From NCBI GenBank assembly GCA_947630725.1, contig CANRIS010000010.1:1-64000 (forward strand): a stretch of 64,000 nt of DNA. The letters are read 5' to 3'. This document shows positions 24,986-32,662 of the stretch, piece by piece. Each line of letters opens with the position of its first letter. The stretch's first letter is position 1. The position numbers and the translations under genes are program-made. The notes under the pieces are model-generated. The model had not been told where the DNA came from. It did no database searches and worked only from the letters and a program-made list of their open reading frames with translations. This stretch comes from an uncultured Clostridia bacterium (GTDB lineage Bacteria > Bacillota > Clostridia > Lachnospirales > CAG-274).

Positions 24986-26305
24986 TCAGTTATCTCCTTT
25001 TATTATATTTACAAGCTTGTCTGTCTCGGAGCGTATCTGTTCGCCCGTTTTCATATTTTTCAGTGTGACTGTGCCGCTTTTTATTTCGTCCTCGCCTATT
25101 ATGAGTACATAGGGAATGCCCGAACGGTCGGCGTACTTCATTTTTTGTTTCATACCTTTTTGCATATAATATACATCGGCTGAAATGCCTGCGGCTCTGA
25201 GGGTGTTTGCCACGCCAAGCGCATAGCCTGTGTTTTCTCTGTCCATAGGCACTATGAGAGCCTTTACAAGGGTTTTTGATTCGGGCTTTATTATTCCGCA
25301 GTCAATGAGCTGTGAAAAAAGTCTTGTCAGCCCTATGGAAACGCCTACGCCGGGGAGCTTTTGTTTTGTATAGAATCCCGCAAGATTTTCGTAGCGTCCT
25401 CCCGAACATATGCTGCCCAGAGAGGGATAGTCCTTAAGAACAGTCTCATATACCGTACCCGTATAATAGTCGAGACCTCTCGCTATTGTCAGGTCTATTT
25501 CAAAGCAGCTTTCTTCTATGCCGAAAAGCCGCATATATTCCGTCACGGATTCAAGCTCCGACACACCGTCCGAAAATTCCCGGGAGGATATGTCAAGGGC
25601 TCTGAGCTTTTGGAGCTTTTCGGCGTTTGTGCCGTCTATGGACACAAATTCTATTATCTTATCCGCCACGCTGTCGGCGCCGAGAGTCTCAAGCTCAAGA
25701 CGAACCTTTTCGGTGCCGATTTTTTCCAGCTTGTCTATTATTCTGAGTATATCGGAGGTTTTTTCTTCAAGACCGAGAGACGAAAAGAATCCGTTAAGAA
25801 TCTTTCGGTTGTTTATCCTTATTTTAAAATCTCCTATACCGAGCTTTTTGAATATATTGTATATTACGGCGGGAATTTCTCCGTCATATATAAGGTCAAG
25901 GCTGTCGGCGCCTATTATATCTATGTCGCATTGATAGAACTCACGAAAGCGTCCCTTTTGGGGGCGTTCTCCCCTGAATACCTTGCTTATCTGATACCTC
26001 TTGAAGGGAAAGGTGAGGTCTGCGCTGTGCTGAGCCACATATCTTGCGAGAGGCACTGTGAGGTCAAAGCGAAGCGACAGGTCGTTATCCCCCTTAGTGA
26101 AGCGATAGATCTGTTTTTCGGTCTCTCCGCCTGCCTTTGCGAGAAGAACCTCCGAAAGCTCTATGACGGGGGTGTCGAGGGGCAGAAAGCCGAAGCTTTC
26201 GTAGACATCGCTTATTGTGTTTTTGATTTTGTTGAAAAGGATCTGATTTTCGGGCAAAAGCTCCGAAAAGCCTGACGGAATCCTTGGTATGACCTTACCT
26301 TGCAT
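24986..26305 (-). CDS. hisS: histidyl-tRNA synthetase
   Basis: A 439-residue class II synthetase. Motif 2 (FRGERPQKGRFREFYQCDID), the two histidine-specific loops (LTVPLARYVAQ; ARGLDYYTGTVYE) and motif 3 (GVGVSIGLTRL) are clear, followed by an anticodon-binding domain. AAAGGAG precedes the ATG, which lies inside the end of hemZ (11-base overlap). Confidence 0.97.
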   Translation of the reverse strand: MQGKVIPRIPSGFSELLPENQILFNKIKNTISDVYESFGFLPLDTPVIELSEVLLAKAGGETEKQIYRFTKGDNDLSLRFDLTVPLARYVAQHSADLTFPFKRYQISKVFRGERPQKGRFREFYQCDIDIIGADSLDLIYDGEIPAVIYNIFKKLGIGDFKIRINNRKILNGFFSSLGLEEKTSDILRIIDKLEKIGTEKVRLELETLGADSVADKIIEFVSIDGTNAEKLQKLRALDISSREFSDGVSELESVTEYMRLFGIEESCFEIDLTIARGLDYYTGTVYETVLKDYPSLGSICSGGRYENLAGFYTKQKLPGVGVSIGLTRLFSQLIDCGIIKPESKTLVKALIVPMDRENTGYALGVANTLRAAGISADVYYMQKGMKQKMKYADRSGIPYVLIIGEDEIKSGTVTLKNMKTGEQIRSETDKLVNIIKGDN

Positions 26306-27743
26306 AGTTTCTCCTTTCGGCCGTTATGCGGCTGAGCGCGGCTCTTTTTCTTTCTGTCATTTCGTCTGTTCTGGCGATATAGTCGTCAACGCTTTTTACG
26401 TTGAAGATTCTGTCTATTCTGTCGGTTTCTCTGTCAACGATTTTTGTGGAGCCGCCGCAGCCGAGGGCGATGATGGTCTGGTTTTCTTCCATTATGCGTA
26501 TGTTGTAAAGACCCTCGTGACCCGACTTGCAATAGCTCACGTTTTCAAAGTTGCCCAACATATTTTTCTGTCTGTACATATAATAGGGGTGAAGCTCCAT
26601 TTCGGCAGCGTATTCCGATGAGATCGAAAGCAGCCTTTCCATAAGCTCATATCCCGAAAGTGAATATTCGTCAAGCTTTTCCTTGAGTCGGGAGGCTCTT
26701 TTCACCGCCAGAGTATGGACGGTGAGACTTTCGGGCGAGAGCTTTTTTAGCCCCTCAAAGGTGTTCTGAACCTCTATATCCCTTTCGCCGGGGAGCCCCA
26801 GTATAACATCGCAGTTTATATGGCCGAAGCCCTCCTGCCTTGCCATTTCAAAGGCTCGGTAGAAGTCGTCTGCCGTATGCTCCCTGCCGATGGTTCTGAG
26901 GGTGGCATCGTTGAGGGTCTGGGGGTTTATTGAAATTCTGTCAATGCCGAAATACTTTATTATTCTTAGCTTGTCCCGTGTGATGGTATCGGGGCGGCCT
27001 GCCTCCACAGTAAACTCACGGGGCGTCTTGAAATATTCCGATATGGCGAGCAGCAGTCTTTCAAGCTGTTTTTCGGAAAGTGAGGTAGGGGTTCCTCCTC
27101 CTATATATATTGATTCAAGCAAAAGCTCATTCATATATTCGCTGCAAAACTCCATTTCTTTGAAAAGGCTTTGGAGATAGGCCTCGGTTTTTTCTTCATA
27201 CTGCTTCAGCGGATATGACGTAAAGGAGCAATAGAGGCAGCGTGTGGGGCAAAAGGGAATGCCCACATAAAGCCCCACGGAATAGGGGTTCGTATCCGAC
27301 AGAACCTTCTCCTGATTTTTTACCGTTTCGATACAGAGATCTATTTTATCTTCTCTGACGTGGTAGGTTTTTGAAAGATATTCCTTAGCTTTTTCAAAGG
27401 AGCCAAGCTTGTTTTTAAGTCTCCCCACAAGCTTGGCGGGGCGTACGCCTGTGAGCGCTCCCCATGGGAGGTTTATTTTGTGAAAAGACATAAGCACATC
27501 AAAAAGACATAGCTTAAGCTCTCTTTTTATGTCCGATTTTTCTTCGGGCAGAGGGAGAGAGGCAGCCTTTTCGGTTTTTCCCTCCACTATGAGGGAGGAA
27601 TATATTCTGTTGTCGGAGACCTCGGACACAACGCAGTTATCCGTGGCATCCTCTTTTTTTGTATAGGTTTCGTTGGGATAGAAAAGCTGAAGTATGGATA
27701 TTATATCATCGGCAAATTCGTGTCCCTTTATAATATAATCCAT
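26295..27743 (-). CDS. hemZ: radical SAM protein HemZ (coproporphyrinogen dehydrogenase-like)
   Basis: A 482-residue radical SAM protein of the HemZ group. Residues about 165-185 carry GIPFCPTRCLYCSF, the CxxxCxxC iron-sulfur motif with the extra cysteine pattern of the HemN family, and GGGTPTSL follows. A non-catalytic N-terminal domain is normal for HemZ. It was named for oxygen-independent coproporphyrinogen oxidation, but the activity of HemZ and HemW-like proteins is debated and no other heme gene is here. It lies between the mbl and hisS genes. Confidence 0.88.
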   Translation of the reverse strand: MDYIIKGHEFADDIISILQLFYPNETYTKKEDATDNCVVSEVSDNRIYSSLIVEGKTEKAASLPLPEEKSDIKRELKLCLFDVLMSFHKINLPWGALTGVRPAKLVGRLKNKLGSFEKAKEYLSKTYHVREDKIDLCIETVKNQEKVLSDTNPYSVGLYVGIPFCPTRCLYCSFTSYPLKQYEEKTEAYLQSLFKEMEFCSEYMNELLLESIYIGGGTPTSLSEKQLERLLLAISEYFKTPREFTVEAGRPDTITRDKLRIIKYFGIDRISINPQTLNDATLRTIGREHTADDFYRAFEMARQEGFGHINCDVILGLPGERDIEVQNTFEGLKKLSPESLTVHTLAVKRASRLKEKLDEYSLSGYELMERLLSISSEYAAEMELHPYYMYRQKNMLGNFENVSYCKSGHEGLYNIRIMEENQTIIALGCGGSTKIVDRETDRIDRIFNVKSVDDYIARTDEMTERKRAALSRITAERRNYAR

Positions 27744-27789
27744 TGTATTTCCTCACAAGGGTATTTGCATAAAGGACTTTCGGTGTATA

Positions 27790-28416
27790 TCACTGACAAT
27801 AGGGGTTGAATATTTTTTCGTTCTCTATGGTGGTTTTAGGCCCGTGACCGGGAAAAACCGCCGTCTCATCGGGCAGAGAAAGGAGCTTTTCTCTTATGCT
27901 GTCCGTAAGCGCCCTATAGCTGCCCCCGGGAAAGTCGGTTCTCCCTATGGAGCCTGCAAAAAGCGTGTCGCCGCTTATAAGTACGTTTTCGTTTTCAAAA
28001 TAAAGGCAGATCCCTCCGGGGGTGTGTCCCGGGGTGAATATTGTGCGGAATTTAAGCTCTCCGAATGAAAATTCTTCATTTTCCCCAAGGAGCTTGTCGG
28101 CCTTCATTGAGATAGGGTCGGCTCCGAAAAGGGGGCTTAAGTTGAAGGACGGATTTTCAAGAACCTCCTGTTCGTTTTCTCCGCAGATTATGGGGAGACT
28201 AAAGTCGCCAAGCAGTTGTTTTATGCCTGCTATATGGTCAAAGTGGGCGTGAGTGAGGACAATGGCTTTTAGCTTTATGCCCTCTTTTTGCACAAATTCC
28301 TTAAGCTCGGGGATCTCTCCTCCGGGGTCGGTGATTATGGCTTCGCCTGTTTTTTCGTCCGCTATAAGGTAGGAGTTTGTATCCATTCCCTTTATTATAA
28401 ATGTCCTGATCCTCAT
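27790..28416 (-). CDS. metallo-beta-lactamase-fold hydrolase (glyoxalase II-like)
   Basis: A 208-residue cytoplasmic hydrolase. TDPGG, LTHAHFDHIAG (HxHxDH), TPGHTPGG, ISGDTLF and FPGHGP are the full set of zinc-ligand motifs of the glyoxalase II-like branch. It could hydrolyse thioesters such as S-lactoylglutathione analogues; the substrate is unknown. It begins one base after the dtd stop and is part of the rel operon. Confidence 0.9.
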   Translation of the reverse strand: MRIRTFIIKGMDTNSYLIADEKTGEAIITDPGGEIPELKEFVQKEGIKLKAIVLTHAHFDHIAGIKQLLGDFSLPIICGENEQEVLENPSFNLSPLFGADPISMKADKLLGENEEFSFGELKFRTIFTPGHTPGGICLYFENENVLISGDTLFAGSIGRTDFPGGSYRALTDSIREKLLSLPDETAVFPGHGPKTTIENEKIFNPYCQ

Positions 28417-28417
28417 A

Positions 28418-28882
28418 TTATTGTTTTTTACCTCCCATAAGGAGCTCGCTGTCCAGAATAATCGTGACAGGGCCGTCGTTCTGAAGTCTTATCTGCATAT
28501 CGGCTCTGAAGATACCCGTCTGAACATTGGGAAATCTCCTGCCTATATAATCTATAAAGTCATTGAATATTTTCTCCGCTTTTTCGGGCGGCGCTCCTCC
28601 CACAAAATCGGGTCGCCTGCCGTGGCGGCAGTCGGAATAAAGCGTAAAGTTCGGCACTATGAGTATTCCGCCTTTTATGTCGGATACCGAAAGGTTCATT
28701 TTGCCCTTTTCGTCTTCAAATATTCTTAAGTTTGTTATTTTGTCTGTCATTTTTGAAAAAACCGCTTCGTCATCGCCTGTGTTAATGCCCAAAAGGACAA
28801 GCACTCCGCTGCCTATGCTGCCTGCTGTTTTTCCGTATGCCTCAACTTCGGCATATTTTACCCTCTGGATAACGGCTCTCAT
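28418..28882 (-). CDS. dtd: D-aminoacyl-tRNA deacylase
   Basis: A 154-residue DTD that clears D-amino acids and glycine mischarged on tRNA. MRAVIQRVKYAEVE, the PNFTLYSDCRHGRRPDF segment (usually SQFTLY) and the cross-subunit NDGPVT motif are present. ATG 28882 was chosen over GTG 28891, since GAGGTG lies just before it. The rel-dtd order is standard in Firmicutes. Confidence 0.95.
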   Translation of the reverse strand: MRAVIQRVKYAEVEAYGKTAGSIGSGVLVLLGINTGDDEAVFSKMTDKITNLRIFEDEKGKMNLSVSDIKGGILIVPNFTLYSDCRHGRRPDFVGGAPPEKAEKIFNDFIDYIGRRFPNVQTGIFRADMQIRLQNDGPVTIILDSELLMGGKKQ

Positions 28883-28895
28883 ATGCTGCACCTCG

Positions 28896-31169
28896 TCAGG
28901 AATTTGTTCTTTCTATTTCATATACTCCGCTGATCTGTTTTATTTTTTTGCTTATGGTGTTGAGCTGTTCCTTCCCCGATACCATAAAGGCAAGATCCAC
29001 TATGGCGTTATCCTTGACAACTCTCAGGTTGACGCTCTTTGTGGCAATATTTTCGGAAAAGAACACCTGAAGTATGTTGGAGAGGAAGTCCATACGGTAC
29101 ATTCCCACAACCTGTATTTCCGCCTGGAACGATGTGTTTTCGCTTTTGGGAACGTCCCACTCGGCTTCGAGAAGTCTCGCTCTTTCGTCCTCGCTGAGAT
29201 TTATTATATTTATGCAGTCCGTACGGTGTATCGAAACCCCTCTGCCTCTTGTGACAAAGCCCACGATCTCGTCACCGGGAACGGGAGAGCAGCACCTCGA
29301 AAATCTGACGGAAATATCGCCGACTCCCTTGACGACAACGCCGCTTTTGTTTTTGGGTCGGGCATGGGCGCTTTCTTCGGATACCACATCGGAGACGTTA
29401 AGCTTGCGTGTTTTTTCAAGCTCCTTTTTGTATTCCTCCACAAGGCGGTTTATTACCTGTCCTTCTTTAAGGCCGCCGTGACCTACTGCGGCGCAGACCG
29501 AGTCCCAGTCCTTGAAGGCATATCTGTTAAGCACCGATTTCATTCTGGCGGTGCTGCAGAGAGTGTTCAGGTCATAGCCTCTCTTTTTGGCTTCTTTTTC
29601 AAGAAGCTCTCCTCCCTTGATGGCGTTTTCTTCTTTATTTATTATTTTGTACCATCGGTTTATTTTGCTTTTGGCCTGAGAGCTTTTTACAAATTTGAGC
29701 CAGTCCATAGAGGGGCCTCTTGAATTCTGGCTTGTGATTATTTCTACTCTGTCGCCGTTCTGGAGCTTATATTCAAAGGGGATTATCTTTCCGTTTACTC
29801 TTGCGCCTACCATTGTGTTGCCGACTGCGGAATGTATGGCGTAGGCAAAGTCAACGGGGGTCGAGCCTGCGGGGAGGGTTTTGATGTCTCCCGATGGGGT
29901 GAACACAAACACGTTTTCGTTATATGCGTCAAGGTCGGTTTTGACAGCCTCCATAAACTCGCTGTTGTCCGACATATCGTTCTGCCACTCCAATATCTGA
30001 TTGAGCCACGAAACGGTGTCCTTGTCCTCTTTCTTCACGTCCGTCAGGCCTATCTTATACTTCCAGTGAGCCGCAACGCCGTATTCAGCCACTCTGTGCA
30101 TCTCCCATGTTCTTATCTGAACCTCGAAGGGCATACCCTTGTCGTCCATGACAGTGGTATGGAGGGACTGATATTTGTTCGGCTTTGGCATACCTATATA
30201 GTCCTTGAATCTGCCGGGGACGGGCTTATATTTGTCGTGGACAAGACCTAAAACATTGTAGCAGTCCTTCACCGAATCCACAATGACCCTTATGGCGAAA
30301 AGGTCATATATCTGGTCGATGGTTTTGTTCTGCCTTATCATTTTTTTGTATATCGAGAAAAAGTGCTTGGGTCTGCCGCTTACCTGACATTTTATGCCTG
30401 CGTCTACACACAGGGAACGAACCGTGTCGGCCATTTCGTTTATATATTTTATTCTTTCGGTCTGTCTTGTGCTTACCTTATCCACAAGGTCGAAATAGGC
30501 ATCGGGCGCAAGATAACGCAGCGAAAGGTCTTCAAGCTCGGATTTGAGGGACGCAACGCCCAACCTGTCCGCAAGGGGAGCGTATATATCGAGTGTTTCC
30601 TGAGCTATTTCCTTTTGCTTTGCGGGAGGCTGAAATTCCAGAGTGCGCATATTGTGCAGTCTGTCGGCGACTTTTATTATGATGACTCTCATATCCTTCG
30701 CCATTGTTATAAACATTTTTCGGTAATTTTCGGCCTGCTGTTCAAGCTTGTTGACGTATTTTATTTTTTTTAGCTTTGTAACTCCGTCCACAAGAAGAGC
30801 CACCTGGGGACTGAACATTTTTGTTATGTCGTCCTCCGAATATCCCGTATCCTCCACCACATCGTGGAGAAGTCCTGCCATAATGGATTCCATATCCATT
30901 TCCATATCAGCCAGAATGAGCGAAACTGAGATGGGGTGGATTATATATGGCTCTCCCGATTTTCTGAGCTGATTTTTGTGAGCCTCATATGCAAGGGAGT
31001 AGGCCTTTTCCACCATAGATATATCTTTTTTGCAGTATTTTTTTATCCTCTCTATAAGCTGTCTGTATAGTTCATAAAAGGGAATAGGGGAGTCGCCGTA
31101 GGGTACGCCTATGCGTCCCTGACTTCCCGGGATTTTTTTAATAACAATATCCTTGCTTTCTTCCGCCAT
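28896..31169 (-). CDS. rel: bifunctional (p)ppGpp synthetase/hydrolase
   Basis: A 757-residue long RelA/SpoT homologue controlling the stringent response on ribosomes. The HD hydrolase domain (HDVVEDT near 107-113), the synthetase domain (region with HVSGRPKHFFSIYKKM and VRVIVD), TGS (VFVFTPSGDIKTLPAGSTPVDFAYAIH), the conserved-cysteine segment (RFSRCCSPVPGD) and the C-terminal ACT domain are in the usual order. Both HD and synthetase motifs look intact. Start at 31169 gives a 6-base spacing to GGGAGAG; the ATG at 31175 is too close. It is the first gene of a twelve-gene run, so alarmone level may be tied to purine synthesis genes downstream. Confidence 0.97.
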   Translation of the reverse strand: MAEESKDIVIKKIPGSQGRIGVPYGDSPIPFYELYRQLIERIKKYCKKDISMVEKAYSLAYEAHKNQLRKSGEPYIIHPISVSLILADMEMDMESIMAGLLHDVVEDTGYSEDDITKMFSPQVALLVDGVTKLKKIKYVNKLEQQAENYRKMFITMAKDMRVIIIKVADRLHNMRTLEFQPPAKQKEIAQETLDIYAPLADRLGVASLKSELEDLSLRYLAPDAYFDLVDKVSTRQTERIKYINEMADTVRSLCVDAGIKCQVSGRPKHFFSIYKKMIRQNKTIDQIYDLFAIRVIVDSVKDCYNVLGLVHDKYKPVPGRFKDYIGMPKPNKYQSLHTTVMDDKGMPFEVQIRTWEMHRVAEYGVAAHWKYKIGLTDVKKEDKDTVSWLNQILEWQNDMSDNSEFMEAVKTDLDAYNENVFVFTPSGDIKTLPAGSTPVDFAYAIHSAVGNTMVGARVNGKIIPFEYKLQNGDRVEIITSQNSRGPSMDWLKFVKSSQAKSKINRWYKIINKEENAIKGGELLEKEAKKRGYDLNTLCSTARMKSVLNRYAFKDWDSVCAAVGHGGLKEGQVINRLVEEYKKELEKTRKLNVSDVVSEESAHARPKNKSGVVVKGVGDISVRFSRCCSPVPGDEIVGFVTRGRGVSIHRTDCINIINLSEDERARLLEAEWDVPKSENTSFQAEIQVVGMYRMDFLSNILQVFFSENIATKSVNLRVVKDNAIVDLAFMVSGKEQLNTISKKIKQISGVYEIERTNS

Positions 31170-31287
31170 AATCATCTCTCCCTTGTATGAGAATAAAATC
31201 GATAAATTTTCTGCTTAGGGCGCATAGCCCTGTCGGGGACTGCGGCTGTGTACGGACAGCGCCGACAAAACCAATTACCTATTTTAC

Positions 31288-31316
31288 ATTATAATAAGAA
31301 AATCGGTATAAATCAA
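31288..31316 (-). promoter_or_regulatory. promoter of the rel operon
   Basis: On the minus strand TTGATT (31311-31316), a 17-base spacer and a perfect TATAAT (31288-31293) lead to a start near 31281. The leader to rel is about 110 bases and can fold: TGTCGG/CCGACA encloses a GCTGT/ACAGC hairpin, and a GGGC/GCCC hairpin follows. Confidence 0.75.
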
Positions 31317-31333
31317 TAATAATTTATACCGAT
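31302..31333. promoter_or_regulatory. 12-base inverted repeat over the rel -35 element
   Basis: ATCGGTATAAAT (31302-31313) and ATTTATACCGAT (31322-31333) are perfect inverted copies, 8 bases apart. The left arm covers part of the -35 box (31311-31316) of the rel promoter. That position suits a repressor operator; it could also be the base of an RNA hairpin for transcripts coming from luxS. Confidence 0.5.
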
Positions 31334-31433
31334 AATAAAATTTTGTGCTTATTATAAAAAAATATAAAATATCAGACTGTCAAAAAAGTAAATCTGCTTA
31401 TGACAAGAAAAATATTCGACAAATATGTTATAT

Positions 31434-31763
31434 ACGGCGATGCAGACTTTGTTCCGCAGGTAGTGTCCGAAAGATGTCGGATTGCCCAAAGGGCAACTTT
31501 TCCGTAAGGAAAAGCACTGAGCAATGGGCTTTGCCCGTCTAAGTAATACGTTTATAAAAAGCGTCGCAGACTTTAATCCGCAGGACGAGCTTCGCCCGTC
31601 CGAGGAATAAATTTCAATTTGCGAAAAAACGTAGTTTTTGGAACAAATTGAAATTTATATTCCTTTATCCAAATGAAGTCGCCGGCTTGCCCGGCACGCA
31701 CATTTGGCCTCATCAAAATGCGGCTGCATTTTGATGAAAGCGTGTCGATTTTTTCGACACGCT
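31434..31763. repeat. hairpin-array intergenic element downstream of luxS
   Basis: Part of the 586-base gap between rel and luxS; no gene is seen here. At least eight hairpins follow one another: TTGCCC/GGGCAA (31483-31497), CTTTTCC/GGAAAAG (31497-31514), GGGC/GCCC, GGACG/CGTCC (31583-31601), a long stem of AGGAAT and AAATTTCAATTTG against its complement (about 31602-31664), CCAAATG/CATTTGG around GCCGG/CCGGC (31669-31707), CATCAAAATGC/GCATTTTGATG (31711-31736), and AGCGTGTCGA/TCGACACGCT (31739-31763). Two direct copies of GCAGACTTT-(2)-TCCGCAGG begin at 31443 and 31566. Confidence 0.75.
31739..31763 (-). terminator. hairpin at the luxS stop codon
   Basis: AGCGTGTCGA and TCGACACGCT pair perfectly around a five-base loop. 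The luxS stop codon (31762-31764) overlaps this hairpin. No long T-run follows on the minus strand, so it may protect the 3' end rather than terminate. Confidence 0.5.
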
Positions 31764-32244
31764 AGAGCGGATATGTCATATTTTCTTCCTTAATAACATA
31801 CAGTGTTTCGTTCAGGTATTTTTTTGCCTCGTATTTTGCGAAGGTCAGATTGTGATCGAGATAGTTTCCGCACTGGCTTGGGGTGGCGGCGGGGACATCC
31901 CCCTCAAAGTCCCTTGTATATTCAAAGGCTTTTATAATATAAGGCAGTACATCGGCAGATGTCATATCTCCCTTGAATATTATATACATACCTGTCCTGC
32001 AGCCCATAGGTCCCACATATATCACCTTGTCGGCTATGCCGCTTTTTTCGCTGCGGAGATATACGGCGATGAGATGCTCCAGCGTGTGGATAGCCGATAT
32101 TTCGATGGGAGGCTCTGTGTTGGGGTGCTTTATCCTTATATCAAAGGTCGTTATGATGCAGCCGTCCGCATCGTCCTTTCGTGAAACATATACGCCCGGG
32201 AGTAGCTTTGTATGGTCGATCGAAAAGCTTGTTACATTGTTCAT
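31762..32244 (-). CDS. luxS: S-ribosylhomocysteine lyase
   Basis: A 160-residue metalloenzyme that splits S-ribosylhomocysteine into homocysteine and DPD, the precursor of autoinducer-2. HTLEHL (zinc ligands and catalytic glutamate), YVGPMGCRTGMY (catalytic cysteine) and CGNYLDHNL near the end (third zinc histidine region) are all visible. ATG 32244 follows AAAGGAAG; upstream ATG 32265 would add seven residues not typical for the family. No pfs or metabolic partner is adjacent. Confidence 0.97.
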   Translation of the reverse strand: MNNVTSFSIDHTKLLPGVYVSRKDDADGCIITTFDIRIKHPNTEPPIEISAIHTLEHLIAVYLRSEKSGIADKVIYVGPMGCRTGMYIIFKGDMTSADVLPYIIKAFEYTRDFEGDVPAATPSQCGNYLDHNLTFAKYEAKKYLNETLYVIKEENMTYPL

Positions 32245-32461
32245 ATGGTTTCTTCCTTTCAGCATAGATATTGATATGGATACGTTCTTTTATTCTGTAA
32301 TAACACATTGATTATTTTAATATAATTTAGAAAAAAGTACAAGCCAAATTATGTCATTGCAGAATTTTTTTATAATTGTCGGACAAGCGGCTTTTTTGCG
32401 CAAGTTAACCAATGCTAACCCTGCCGGAAATAAAAATTTTGACGAAATCTCACAAAAGGGC

Positions 32462-32490
32462 TTGTACTTTTGAGAAAAATATATTATTAT
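32462..32490 (+). promoter_or_regulatory. candidate promoter of rnf
   Basis: TTGTAC (32462-32467), 17 bases, TATTAT (32485-32490). A better -10 (TATAAT, 32488-32493) is present, but with a 20-base spacer. It lies 173 bases before rnfC. Confidence 0.55.
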
Positions 32491-32499
32491 AATGAGTGG

Positions 32500-32656
32500 A
32501 CATTATTCGGTTATATCAGGGGACCGAATGAGAAGATCTCCGAGTCGGCCATATGTTTTGGCGGCTTGTATGCCGCTTCGGGAGACGGACGGGTCGGAAT
32601 CTTTCTGAAAATGGCCGCACAAAAAAACAAAGCGGCCGAGAAAAATATAAGGAGGG
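32500..32656 (+). promoter_or_regulatory. structured 5' leader of the rnf operon
   Basis: The leader can fold into three consecutive elements. ATTCGGT/ACCGAAT (32505-32511, 32523-32529) is first. TCTCCG/CGGGAGA (32537-32542, 32579-32585) encloses GCGGC/GCCGC (32561-32576). GGCCGC/GCGGCC (32613-32618, 32632-32637) lies 13 bases before the ribosome site GGAGGG. No T-run follows the last hairpin. The layout suits a cis-regulatory RNA acting on translation, but no known riboswitch class was recognised. Confidence 0.5.
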
Positions 32657-32662
32657 AAAAAT

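Noticed and set aside
24984..26400. T-box element for hisS-aspS
   Set aside because: The genes overlap or abut inside a longer operon; there is no room for a T-box leader.
31345..31542. A 65-codon plus-strand frame in the rel-luxS gap
   Set aside because: It runs through several perfect hairpins, has no ribosome site and its product is of low complexity.
31702..31763. CRISPR-like repeats near luxS
   Set aside because: The hairpins differ from one another in sequence and have no regular spacers.
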